Source of the DNA: Margaritispora aquatica
Lineage: Eukaryota; Ascomycota; Leotiomycetes; Helotiales; Discinellaceae
Assembly: GCA_007644065.1 (NCBI GenBank)
Contig: VJWN01000037.1
Span: 158,547-222,546, forward strand
Direction: 5' to 3'
DNA: 64,000 nt
The notes under the pieces are model-generated. The model saw nothing but the letters and a program-made list of their open reading frames with translations, was not told the DNA's origin and did no database searches. A program made the translations under genes and the position numbers. Positions 44,691-56,698 of the stretch are shown in pieces (within the stretch, counting starts at the first letter, position 1; every line of letters begins with the position of its first letter).

Positions 44691-46388
44691 ATGGCCACGG
44701 ATCGGAAGAAGCTTCCTCGAGCATGGGCACCGAAGCGGAAAACTGGATGCGGTACCTGCAAGTATGCCAGTTTGCCTAATCAGATGGCGTCTTGTCTTTA
44801 TTCTGCTTTACGAGTAGTTGAAGACAACCAGGAGCACGCACTCTCTTCCTGCTCTAATTCTTAATAAAATCCTACTAACCAAAACACTAGGATTCGACAT
44901 GTCAGGTGTGATGAGGACAAGCCATCATGCAAGAAGTGCTTAAGCACTGGGCGCAAGTGTGATGGATACATGTCCCGTGCTGGAGTCCTGGCAGCATCCA
45001 CATTTGAACTCGATCAACTGAATACCGGTCTATCAATCTCATACACCCCATCTCCCTTTCAGAATTTCGACCCAAAAGAGCATCGGGCCCTTGATTATTT
45101 CGTCAATTGCACCGCCCCCAATCTTGGCGGTTACTTTTCACCAGATATCTGGCTGCAACATATCCCTAACCCAGGCCTTTCCCAATCAGCCTTGAGACAT
45201 GTCATTGTCGCCATTGCGGCAGTCCATGAAGGTTACGCGGCGAAAACTCAGGACTTGAGTCCTAACAACCAATTCGCGATGTACTCATTCGCGTTACAAC
45301 AGTATTCCTTGTCAGTCAGAGATTTAAGAGTCGCCATTTCCTCCGAACCGGACAATTTCGAATCTATATTACTGTGCTGTGCACTGTTCGTGTGCTTCGA
45401 TAGTCTCCGAGGCAATTACTCTGCTGCTACGACTCATTTGTATGCTGGCATGAAATTGCTCTCCGGCCATCTTACTGACAGCAATGGAGCAAGCCCGAAC
45501 CTCAGGGGTCTTGTTAGGGCCTTTACCTCCCTGGGAATTCAAGCTGGTACTTTCATTGACAGTGTCCTTCCGGATGATACCAGACGTATCTGGCAGCTCA
45601 TCAAAAGTGTGAATGAGAACTACAACTTGAAAGAATTCCAATCAATTGACAACGCTGAACATGGTATGCAGATGATAATAAGCAACTTCATGTCGGATCA
45701 CACACAGTTCCAAGCTCAAAATCTGCTATTTGACCCTGCCATTACTTCTACGGATTTTGACGTCGGCATTCCGTCAACTAACGTCATGGATGACCTCGCA
45801 AGATGGTCTCGAGCCTTCGATTCTATGGTACATCCAGCGAGTCTATGTATCAAATCAATATCACTGAAGTTGCATCACGCAACATTAACGGCTCTTGCAA
45901 ACGCAGCAATGATGCCGGATTCTGAACCAGGCAATCCAGATCTTGATGCACCGCACGAAAACATAATCGCCCTTTCTCGCTTCCTCATATCATCCACTGT
46001 GTCCTCTGCTCGAATCAAAGCAATCATATCCTCAGATCTTGGCGTCATTAGTTCTCTCTTCGTCGTGATCTCGCGCTGCACTGTCTCTCATCTTCGCTGG
46101 GAAGCACTCGCTCTTCTGAAGTCTGTATCATGGCGAGAAGCGATGTGGGATTCTGAAATTATAGCAAGAATGGGAACGGGTGTTTTTGAATTCGAGGAGA
46201 AGTCCTCGATGGAGGAGACCTCTAGGAATAATTCGAGGTTGGAGATGACCGGGGTAAGAGTTACATCGAGTGAAGACAAGATCAATGATTTGGATCTGAA
46301 ATTGGTTCTCAATCTTGATTACAAACGAACAAATTTAGAAGGACAAACGATAGTAGAGACCGAGGTGCTAGTCAAAAGAAATCATTGA
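44691..46388 (+). CDS. Zn2Cys6 fungal transcription factor
   Basis: Exons 44691-44761 and 44891-46388 join to 522 residues. The 129-base intron splits the zinc cluster after the second Cys, as is common. Cysteines 20, 23, 30, 37, 40 and 47 fit C-x2-C-x6-C-x6-C-x2-C-x6-C exactly, with RHVRCDEDKP between. The rest matches the fungal-specific factor type: FDPKEHRALDYFVNCTAPNLGGYF, LRHVIVAIAAVHEGY and ESILLCCALFVCFDSLRGNY. These are nuclear regulators of metabolism or secreted enzymes. Its place divergent from the aspartic protease suggests that gene as a possible target, an inference only. Confidence 0.92.
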
Positions 46389-46800
46389 TTTTCTAGCTTA
46401 CTTCCTGAAGAGAATTCAGGAAGAAAAAGATAGGTATATAAACAGTGGTAGGACAATGGGATTTGATAGACAGCTCAACGCAAAACTGACTGGAGTCGGA
46501 GATCTTCACTTCTCTGTTGGCATGGCATATTTGGTTGGCTCTTTTATCGGATCATATCCATTGTTAGTTTGACATTTGGCTTGCATCTTTGGCCAAAGAC
46601 GATGATCGAGTGTGGGGTCTACAGCTAGGGACAGGAGGATGTGCTAGGCCAGTCTCAGCCACCAACCGCCACCGGTAGTGCCCTGTGATCGTACTGATTG
46701 CTCCATATAATGCTCCGTACGATAAATCACTCCGCCAGCCCCGACACGGACACAGACACGGGATAGGATGAGATGCCCTCCATATTATTGTGAGCAACAG
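46389..46800. other. Intergenic, 3' side of regulator
   Basis: 412 bases of normal composition, no gene. The AT-rich block starts soon after, following TGTCACGG at 46801, a possible LTR start. Confidence 0.5.
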
Positions 46801-47388
46801 TGTCACGGATTTTCGCGGGACTCAGTGGGTTCCTAGGAGTGAGGCACCCAGGAACACTAGGGAGTTTCCTTATATGAGTAGGAGCCGTCGCTTTATTAGT
46901 TAGTCAGTAATAGTATATACTACTCTTAAAGCATAGGTGTCAGAACGGCCATTAAGCTTAACCATTGCGCCATACCCAAAAAGATAGAATGATTTCGATT
47001 ACTCGAAATCAGCTTAATAACTCTATATAGGCCAGAAACTAAGCCACCACATAACTCGATCCCTGACAATAGGTTATATAACGAAGCGTAGTTATACTAG
47101 CCGTGTAAGCTAACTATTACTATATACGAAGATTTTATATAATAAGTAGATAGTTTTATTAATTTAAAAGCTATATACTTAACTTAAAATAGTAAATAGA
47201 GTCTAGTTACTACTTAGTAACTCTATTTTTATTTCGAGTAATATCTCGAATTTTATTTAACTTTAAAACCAAATGATTAGTAAATTATATAGATAAGATA
47301 GGAGTTATACTTTAAATACTAAACCCTAAATAATATTTTAAATAATACTAAAAGAAAATAGTATTTATTCGGCTACGCACCCCTTTAA

Positions 47389-47747
47389 TGTTACGAATCA
47401 CCTGATCCATAGCCCTAAGGCTCGGCAGCCTAAGGCTATATAGAGAAGCTATAGGAGATAGATTATACGGATTATAGCCTTAGCGGCTATAATCAGGATA
47501 ATCTAAAGGAGTTATGTAACTCAGATTATAACGATTAGTACGATTATAGCTATAATCCGAATAATCGCTATAATCTAGAAGAATAAAGATTCTATATAAG
47601 TAGATAGGTTTCTTTAAATAAAAGCTTTATACTTAACTTTAAATATTAATTTATATTTATTAGTAATATACCTAGAATTAATACGTTTTAATCTACCGTA
47701 CTTTAAATCCTTATCTTTTACTCTAAACTAGCGATAGGGTCGTTATA
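47389..47747 (+). repeat. Solo LTR, family 2, with perfect target duplication
   Basis: 359 bases, starting TGTTACGAATCACCTGA and ending GGGTCGTTATA. TTTAA directly precedes (47384-47388) and follows (47748-47752). A second copy is at 51600-51956. Confidence 0.88.
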
Positions 47748-48221
47748 TTTAATTCCTTAATTCTTATATAATTAAATAAAGATTAGTAATACGTCGATTA
47801 CTATTAATATATCGATTTATATTATAATTAAAAATTAAAACTAAATAAATATAAATATAAATTAATAATAAAAAATATATAAAAATATTTATAATTATTT
47901 TAAAATATTTTAAAATTATATATATTAAAAATAATTTAATTTAATAATATAGATATAATATTAAATCTATTAATATAATTTTAAAATAAAAACCAATAAA
48001 TTTATTATTAATAATATATTTAATATATTTAATAAACTAATAATATTATAATAATAGATTTTAAATCTATAAAAGAATTTAAAAATAAAATTTAAAATAA
48101 AATAAATATAAAATAACCGAATTTTAAATTAAATTTAAATAATTAATTTTTTTTAATTATATAGAATTATATTAGATATTTAATATAATAATAGATATAA
48201 TTAATCTATTTAATTATTATA

Positions 48222-48592
48222 TATAAGTAGGGAATAACCGTAGGTCGGAGAATAACCTGATTAGAAATAAAAGTCTAGGGTAAGGTAGATATAAAGGTAA
48301 ATAAACTTAAATTTAACTTGGTAAACTAGAGAGCTATTCTCTCTAGTGATATAGAATTATAATAGATACCTAAGGTAGTAACTAAACTAGCGGTGTATAA
48401 CTAAACTAGCGGTGTATATAGTGGCTTATAGCGGTGTATATAGTGGCTTATACTGTCTAACTAATAGTAGGGCTAATAATTAATAATACTATAGTAGTTT
48501 TATACTAACTATAATAGGAAATAAAAACTATAGTATATAAGCTTTAAAGCTAAATATAACTATTTTAATATAATGGCTTATTTAAACCAATA
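48222..48592 (-). repeat. Copia-type solo LTR with near-perfect target duplication
   Basis: Reversed copy, starting TATAAGTAGGGAATAACCG and ending AAACCAATA. Flanks are TTATA and CTATA, differing by one C/T change. The 48 bases after it repeat an inner part of the same LTR. Confidence 0.75.
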
Positions 48593-48775
48593 CTATAGTA
48601 TATAAGCTTTAAAGCTAAATATAACTATTTATAATATAATAGAATTAGATTTACTTTAAAGTCTAAATTAAAGGATTAAAAAACTCTAAGTCGGATTCTA
48701 TCGATTTTCTTCGGTTTTGGTACTATTCTCGATTAGGCCTAGTAGTCGTATAGTCTAGAAATACTAGAATTTCTA

Positions 48776-49317
48776 TATTAGAAATAGTATATAATAAATA
48801 GAGATTACGTAGTATAGGTATAATAAAGGCGTTAGATAATAAAAAGTTATAGTTCTATCGGCTATATTTTTGACTAATAGCCGATTACTCTGTGTTTTAT
48901 ATATAAGTAGAAGTTAAAAATAACTTAATAGAAATAAAGAAAATTTTTAATAAGATTAGGATTTTTATAACGCTAATTTTTATTACTCTACTAAATAAAC
49001 CTTATATTCTTTTTCTTTTTTAATAGTCGAAAAGAAAAGATAGTTCGGTATAAATCGATTAAAAATTATTAGTTATAGAACTAATTATATTTATTTAAAA
49101 GAAAATAAACTATATTTTTTTATTTATTTATAGATATAGAAAGGGAATCAATAGAGTAGAACTATATCGGAAAGAGCTAAGACAGGGTGGGGTCTAGCCG
49201 TATTCGAAAATCTATAATAGAAAACCTACAAAATTAAAAAACGAAAATAAAGAAAATAAAAACGATAGAAATAAAGACGAATCGATTAAGGATCGAAAAG
49301 ACCTTCGATAATCTATT
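48776..49317 (+). repeat. Family 3 LTR-like direct repeat, copy 1
   Basis: Begins TATTAGAAATAG and matches the sequence starting TGTCAGGAATGG at 57580 for some 500 bases. Changes are mostly G to A and C to T in this copy. Confidence 0.7.
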
Positions 49318-49888
49318 ATCTCAGGTCTGCGGTCTGCCGCCCCCCTTCTACATAAGTGGCTAACACTACTTGCCTACGTATCGAAAATTTAACGATATAC
49401 TTTTTAATATCCTATAGTACTAGTCAACTACTATTAAATAAAGCGAAGAATATAAAAAATTTAAATTTTTCGAAATATATACTTTTATTAATATTAAATT
49501 AACTAATAAATATAAAAATACAAAAATAGATTTATTTAAAAGCTCTAATTCGTCCGTATAATATATATTAAAAAATATACTATAATACCGTAGACTTTTT
49601 AGTATTTTATATACTATCTATCCGCCGCCATATAGGCCTCTATTTTACTATATATACTTTTATATAAATTATCGAAAAGTAACTAATCTAGTTTATTCTA
49701 TGTAGCCTATAAATAGCTCTCTAGCCTCGCTCTTACGGCTTCTAACTCGCTTTTTCGGCTATAACGTTAGGAAATACATCCGTAAATCCGGAAGTTGTTA
49801 GCTAATTTACGATTTACTAACTATACTAAAGGTGCCACGGTAGTGTCACTGGTGCCAAACCTCTGTCACGGCTTGCCAAGACATCCTT

Positions 49889-50339
49889 TATAAGCAGGGA
49901 AAAACCGTAGGTCGGGAAATAACCTAATTAAAAACAAAAGTCTAGGGTAAGCTAGATATAAAATAGAACTCTAGGGTAAGGTAGATATAAAAGTCTAGGG
50001 TAAGATAGATATAAAGGCAAATAAACTTGAATTGAACTTAACAAACTAGAGAGCTATTCTCTTTAGCTATATAGAACTATACTAAATACCTAAGGCAATA
50101 ACTAAACTAGCGGTCTATATAGTGGCTTATAGCGGTGTATATAGCGGTGTATATAGCGGTATATATAATGGCTTATAGCGGTGTATACGGTGGCTTATAT
50201 TGTCTAACTAATAGTAGGGCTAGTAATTAATAATACTATAGTAGTTTTATACTAACTATAATAGGAAATAAAAACTATAGTATATAAGCTTTAAAGCTAA
50301 ATATAACTATTTTAATATAATAGCTTATTTAAACTAATA
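49889..50339 (-). repeat. Copia-type solo LTR with perfect target duplication
   Basis: 451 bases, reversed, starting TATAAGCAGGGAAAAACCG and ending TTTAAACTAATA. TCCTT flanks both sides (49884-49888 and 50340-50344). It defines the ends of the LTR family shared with the element at 58296. Confidence 0.9.
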
Positions 50340-50704
50340 TCCTTAAAATAGTTAAGCTTTTTTAAAAATTAATAGAAATCTTAAAAATTATTATTTATAA
50401 TAAATTAAAAGCTTATTTTAAAAAACTTTTTAAAGGGATTATAATAGTATTAATTTTAAAAATTTATAGTAATTCTTTGACTTTTAATAGAATTTAAAAA
50501 ATATTATACTTAAATACGTGTCTTTTTTTTAAAGTCCGTATCCTAATTACGTATCTATACCTTAAAAAAAGTTCTTAAGGATTAATTAATTCGGATATTC
50601 TTTTACGCCCTAGTTTTTTAACGTATTTAATTAAAAATAAACTTAAATAAAATATCTCGAAACCTAGGACTACTAGTATATACATACTAATAGCCACTCT
50701 AGTC

Positions 50705-50743
<39 letters not shown>
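50705..50743. repeat. (TAG)13 microsatellite
   Basis: Thirteen perfect TAG units. They are followed by a short GC-richer stretch to ~50940 that resembles less mutated repeat DNA. Confidence 0.95.
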
Positions 50744-51599
50744 AGTGCTAGGGTCCTAGGGTGCCGGGGTAGTGCCGGGGACCCTCGACTACGCCCGTGC
50801 CCCGTAAGGGTATAAATAAATATTTTTACCACTGCCAAGCCTGCCAAGCCTATTAATATACCCTCAAAATTAAGGACTACCAGACCTACTACCAGTGACA
50901 CGTTTGGCACGTTTGGCAGGCCAGTGGCACTATGGTGACAGGTTCCGGATTTGCGGATATATCTTATAGATCCGTATTTTAAAGTACTATTAAATATACT
51001 TAATAGGATTAAGGTCTAGCGAGTACGTAGACTAGTTTAGAAAGTAAGAAATACCCTTAATATAAAACTATTCGCGGACTTTATACGTATAGTATATAGG
51101 TATATTATCTTATATAAATATATAACCGGGTTTTATTTTATCGAAAACTAGTACTATCTCTACGTCGAGAACTTCGAGATATAAGTTAGCTAAATATCTA
51201 TATTTTTTAGACTTAAAATTATAGTTTATAATATAAAAATTACTTTATCCGTAGTTTTAAAGGGATCTCTAGACTATAATCTTTATATTTTTATTTATAC
51301 TATATATTTAAACTTTATTTTAATTCTATTTTTATATTAGTATTCGAAAGATCTATTTTTATCGTTTTCTCTATCTCTACTCTACTAAATACTCGTTACT
51401 TTATACGACTATACTCTAGTCCTTTTAATTCTAGTATCTATACGTAAGGTACTAGATAAGCCTAATAGCTATATAAACTTTCGTTAATAACGGATAGCGT
51501 TTTATATACTAATTAATAATACCGTACTTTTTAAGGATAGTCTTAACGGTAAAGGTCTAATATTAAAGTCTATACGCTATAATAATCTATAGATATATA

Positions 51600-51956
51600 T
51601 GTTACGAATCACCTGACCTATGGCCCTAAGGCTCGGCAGCCTAAGGCTGTATAGAGAAGCCATAGAAAGGATTACTGGGATTATAGACTTGGCGGTAATA
51701 ATCCGAATAATTAAAAAAGATTATATAATCTAGATTATAAGGATTACTATAATTACGGTCGAGATCCGAAGGATCGGCGAGATCTAAAAGAATAAAGATT
51801 CTATATAAATAAATAGATTTCTTTAAATAAAAGCTTTATATTTAACTTTAAATAGTAATTTATACTTATTAATAATATACCTAGAATTACTTCGAGTAAT
51901 TTACCGTATTCTAAATTCTTATCTTATACCCCAAAACCAGCGACAGGGTCGTTATA
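51600..51956 (+). repeat. Solo LTR, family 2, with perfect target duplication
   Basis: 357 bases, starting TGTTACGAATCACCTGA and ending GGGTCGTTATA. ATATA occurs on both sides (51595-51599 and 51957-51961). Confidence 0.88.
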
Positions 51957-52497
51957 ATATATTCTTTAGATTTAAACGAATATATTATAAAAGAATTCGT
52001 TTATCGCGATTAGTATATAATTTTCTCTACGGGGCTTTCGCTATTTCGAGGCCGTCGTAGTAAACTAATTATTAGTAGATAGTATATCGAACGATTACGG
52101 AGTATAAAAATAACTCCTTTATAATATTAGCTTATTTAATACCTTTTTAAACCTCTTTATTATTCTACCGCGTTAATATAGAATAAAATACTTTTTATTA
52201 ATTTAATTCCAAGTTATAGAGCCTAAAGCTTTTCGTTAAAGTAGTATTTTTATAATATTAAAAAAGAATAATAGTAGCTAGGATTCGCGATTTTCGCGTT
52301 TGTATACTTTCGTTTAATTGGCAGTTGACGGTTACTATATATACGAGTTTAGTCATTCTACTTTTTATAACACAAAACACTGACATTTCTGGAAATATCA
52401 ATAATAACAAAGACGCCGAAGTCTTACACCTACAATTCTTGAGATGAACAGGATGATAGAAACTGAATACCACTCGTCATTATATTCCAAACAGACT

Positions 52498-55400
52498 CTA
52501 TTCTACCGCCTTCCATTGGGCCTCTAGACGACGAATTTCGGCCAACAATTTAGGATCATTTGCTCGGTCGAATCCAGCCATAGCCTGGTTCCAAGTGGAA
52601 GCCGAAGTTGCAGCATTAGAACTGGTGTAATAGCCTCCAACCCCAGAACCGCCATAGTGATACCCGGAATGATTTGTGCCTATCGAAGTGCTTATAGAGT
52701 CGGCGGCGGCATACTGAGAACTTATGTTCATATTTGTTCGAGCCATTTTCAATTCTGCAGCAGCACGTGCCCTTATTCTCCTTATTGCCGGAACGACCTG
52801 GTTGTATACAGCCTGCCGTTCCCCGCTGAAAGCGAGCAATGCTTCTGCACTATTCGCCACACAACCTGCGGCATACATTGCCCTCATTCGAGGCGAGTAC
52901 ATGCGGCAGACTCTCTGCCCTTCATGATATGTGTTTTGAAGAGACATGCACTGTGCCAGGTTTGTGCCTGCACTGACCGTCTCATAGCACTCTTGACAGA
53001 TGGGACAATCAGGCCAACCATACCACGCGCGCTTTGAGACCGGTTCAAGCTTTTGACATTTAAAGATAGGTGCCCACTTCCGCACATAATTCTCAAAGGC
53101 AGCCCAACTGCGGCGCTCGCAGGCTTCAGATATCCGGTTTATGTAATCTATGAAGCGATATTGGCGGGCGTTGAAGGCGCATATCAACTCTACACCAGGT
53201 GGACCTGGCTGGGGCTTCGAAGTTATGAACTGTCCCATTCCGAGAGTGTCTATGATACCTATGTAGCAGCCCTCGCAAATGCCGAAGTTGCCCACTTCTG
53301 GCTTGAGGTTGTACCACTTTCCATTGACGATGCCATTCTTCGGAGTGCATCTCGGAGTTTCAAGAATGTTATTGGCACTTTTGACGAAAGAATTATAGTC
53401 AGCTCGCAATTTGAGGTAAACGCTCAAAGTAGTTCTAATGTTGGTCAAACTGAGATCGCAGGATACCATTGCTTTCTTTGACAGCGCGTTCCTGTGAACA
53501 ACTTTTTCAAAATGTTTGGCGTATGATGTCAGAGCTAGCTGATCTAGATAGCACGTTTCACAGAAGTTGAAACTCCCCACTTCGGTTCGAGGTTTGTACC
53601 ATTCAACGGACGAAGCGGAGATGATCTGACCTATACACTGAGGTAGATCTATCCGTCTTGTGACAGTAGCCACAAACTCAGCCCACCCATCCTTTGCGAT
53701 ATTCTTCTTGGAAAGCATCTTCACAGCTTTTTGGACGTACGACAGGCTCAAAGCACAAATCCACTTGTCATTGGGCCCTTGCGCGAAAGAGCATTCCTCA
53801 AATCTGCTCGAGTACCCACTTCCGAGGATCATGTCCTCATAGCAAGCCTGACATGCAACGAATTTTGCTTTAGTAGATATCTCCTTGTTACGGTCAGCGA
53901 ACCATTTAACTTCGTCGGCCATGACTGCCCCCGCTCCTTCCTTGCAATCGGAGATGTTCATTCGTCGGGTCATATACTGTGATACTGGCAAAAGATCTCC
54001 TGTTTGACAAGCGTATGGCCATAAGCTGTGGGTCATGCGAGGGACATTAAAACGACATCGTCCTTGCTTTTTCTCGGCGGAGTGAAGTTGGGTTTTGAAT
54101 GGTGAACCATTTATGTAGCAATCATAACACCAAGCACAGATAATGAATGAGGGTGTAGCAGGGAGGTAGTACCAAGTTGCTTCGTAGTCAACAAGCCTGG
54201 TTTCGGGACAGTACCCTGTCACTCTTTTCGAATCGCTGGCGGCGAGCACTGGGGTGACGTATATTTGTGGCCCATCGTACATGAAGATGTTCTCTTCTTG
54301 TTGCTGCTCTATCGGATTTAGAGTATCGGAAAGGGCCATTTTGCCCAGGTGAGATGCAAGATTAGGAAGTGTATTTACACCTTTGATCGGAAGGCATACT
54401 CGCGGAGACGAGATGGCAATGGGTGGAGGTAAGTTATGCAAAACCGGGGGTGCGTGACCTGACGAATTAGAAACCAACTGTGAAGTTGGCGGATGTTGAG
54501 AGAAAGAGCGATGATTCCCTTGCGTTGAGGATGGTTTTGACGCAACGGGTAATACTTGAGCAGAAACGGATACAGAATACGGTTGCAGCTCTTGCGGTGT
54601 CGAGAACTGGGTGAGAGGAGTAGCATTGTTACTTGCTGTGCTTCCCAGTGCAGGTGGATGGTGTGTATGCTGCGTGGTACTGATTGAGAATTGCTGGTTG
54701 TCTTCACCTGCTGAGGTAGTCATATATTGCTGTGGGATAGGGTACTGTTATGATCTATTAGCTGGGGAGTGAATAGCGTATTTAAAGATGATACTTACAG
54801 AAAGTTGTTGGCTGGATATATCTTGTTCATATGCTAGATAATGTGGAGGAGGCATCTGCTGAGGCTGGGCCAACTTGTAAGCAAATGGTTTCGGTGCGAT
54901 CCCAGAATCATACTTACCGGATTTTGCTGATTCGAGTTGGTTTGGTTCGAGGCAACGTGCTGGTGCTGTGTCATCTGAATTGTTTCAGTCGTTTGAAGTG
55001 CAAAGTTGCTAACATACGATGGTTGTTGGATGGCCGCAGAAAGACTTGCATGGCCATAGAGCTGAGGTTGGGGCTGGAAGGACTGGTCTGCAATTGTCGA
55101 TTTCTGGGCCTCTTGAATCTTGCTCAAATAGCCTTGAGCCTTTGATTGAATCATTTTCGACAACCCGGCCACCAAACTGGGTATCCGTGCCTTGGAGGAT
55201 CCGGGAGAGACCTGAGTATATGCACCCTCCCCAGGATCTAAGAATGGGGCATTGTAATTCTGCTGAGAGATAATAGGCTGAGCTGTGTCTTTTTGGTTCG
55301 TTACATACTGAGTTGACAAGGAGGATGGCTGGCTAGGACTTTGGTAGATATGAGTCGCGGGCCTATCCAGGGCAGAACCAGACGGTTGAAGATATGGTTG

Positions 55401-55802
55401 AGCACCAGTCCGATACGCTTGATTCACTGCTGCTTGATGCACTAGGTTCGGTGCTGAATATACTTGATTGGTCGCTGAATATGATGAGATGGGGGGAGGT
55501 GAAGGGTCAGGAGACTGCCCCAAGGAGTACCGACCAGGACCAGGAGCAGATTGCGAGTTAGACGGTTGTATAGATGGAGGCTGAAGGGTTGAGTGGGGTG
55601 GTGGTGGCGGTGGGTAGTACGCTATCAGACTTGGTTGACTCGAATTGCTCAACAGCTGTGACATCTGATAGTAGGTATTAGGAGCATTCGGTTGCGGGTA
55701 ATCTCCGGTCGGGCTCAAATCCTGAGTGTTCGTATTTGCGGATAGCGGGAGAGATGCTGGGGCTCCCGCATTAGCATACTGTGATAGTATATTGTTATTC
55801 AT
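52498..55802 (-). CDS. Large protein with five CxxCY modules, family not recognised
   Basis: Exons 55802-54918, 54864-54799 and 54744-52498 join in phase 0 to 1065 residues. Residues 1-~480 are Pro/Ser/Gln/Tyr-rich and probably disordered, with a Pro-rich run near residue 70. From ~490 on, five modules repeat about every 95 residues. Their CxxC pairs start near residues 520, 615, 712, 807 and 900: CAWCYDCY, CQACYED, CETCYLD, CEGCYIG, CQECYET. Each has an earlier Cys, a W[YF] before the pair, and a later Cys about 25-40 residues on. The four-Cys pattern suggests zinc binding. The C-terminal ~130 residues include Arg/Ala-rich helices, a Gly/Tyr/Ser stretch and a final helix. No signal peptide. 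Function unknown. It stands alone between two AT-rich blocks. Confidence 0.85.
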
Positions 55803-56586
55803 TGCGAGCTCAGTTATCAAGCAGGCAAACAAACCCTCTAATTTCTCAAGGAACAGCGACACAAATATAAGCACAGGTAGAAAGCGGGGTCAACACCCCT
55901 GTCATGTACCGACAGCCCGCAAGGCATTCTGGATAAATTGAGCAAAGTCCAAATATAAAGTACGAAGCTGACCCTCGCAATATTCTGTATGAGACATGTC
56001 CAACACCAACCAACACCAATTCTGGTTCTGTTTATACCTTCCTTATTAGATCAGGGTAAAACTCGGAAAAAGGAATAGCAGAGAAGATCAAAACAGGTCA
56101 AGGCCCATTGCAAGAAAACAGCAAACAAAGCGGAAGGTATTAGTTGGAGATCAGTTGACAGTACATGATACCCCTTAATCTTACTATATTCCTAACTTCT
56201 TATAATGCCATATATAAGATCAAGAGCTATAGGCGTTACTCTAGTAATATATAGAGAGCTCTCTACTACTAGTACTGTAGAAGCTCTTCAGACTTTTGAG
56301 TCCTATTATTTTTATATACCTCGGTGCCACGTGATCCACCCCCTTTTTATCCTACGGAAGGACTTGGTCCTCCACCCGAGGGATCTATAACTGATTCTCT
56401 ATACTAATACTTGCCTGAAAGTAGGGCTGTAAATAGGAGTCACGTGTTGGTTGTAATTTCCGGGTAGCTTTTCGTACATTATACCTAAACGGTTCGTTAC
56501 TTTAGTAAAAGTATTGATCTGTATAGTGAGTTGAGATAAATTCTATATAATATACGGTAGCCGCGGCAAGGCTTAAAAATACTATT
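55803..56586. other. Upstream region of the CxxCY-module gene
   Basis: Normal composition to about 56160, then a shift towards repeat-like DNA. No gene seen. Confidence 0.5.
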
Positions 56587-56698
56587 TATAACGACCCTAT
56601 CACTGGTTCAAGGTACTAGATAAGGATTTAGAATATAGTACATTACTCGATATAATTCTAGATATATTATTAATAAGTATAAATTACTATTTAAAATT
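56587..56698 (-). repeat. Truncated family 2 LTR, reversed
   Basis: Begins TATAACGACCCTATCACTGG, the reverse complement of the LTR end at 47747 and 51956. It runs about 110 bases and stops where a copia LTR begins, so it was cut by that insertion. Confidence 0.7.

Larger units (their letters stand above)
49772..50964. mobile_element. Element bounded by 22-base inverted repeats
   Basis: 49772-49793 and 50943-50964 are inverted copies, 19 of 22 matching, all three differences being transitions. Inside, ACCAGTGACAC and TTTGGCAC also recur in opposite orientation near 49830-49850 and 50910-50930. A copia solo LTR is nested within. Without it the unit would be about 740 bases, the size of a small non-autonomous DNA element. 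No target duplication was identified. Confidence 0.45.
46801..52260. mobile_element. AT-rich, RIP-like retroelement graveyard
   Basis: About 5.4 kb that is strongly AT-rich, densest at 47750-48220, without any ORF of note. It contains solo LTRs (47389-47747, 48222-48592, 49889-50339, 51600-51956), a start of a third LTR family at 48776, a TAG microsatellite and a pair of 22-base inverted repeats. Paired copies differ mostly by C/T and G/A changes. Confidence 0.85.

Noticed and set aside
46930..46985. tRNA-like piece (reverse strand GGTATGGCGCAATGGTTAAGC)
   Set aside because: An A-box-like word is present, but the B-box-like word lies on the wrong side and no cloverleaf can be drawn. It may be a primer or tRNA-derived scrap in a repeat.
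50704..50910. Minus ORF ending in a poly-Tyr run
   Set aside because: The Tyr run is the translation of the TAG microsatellite; not a gene.
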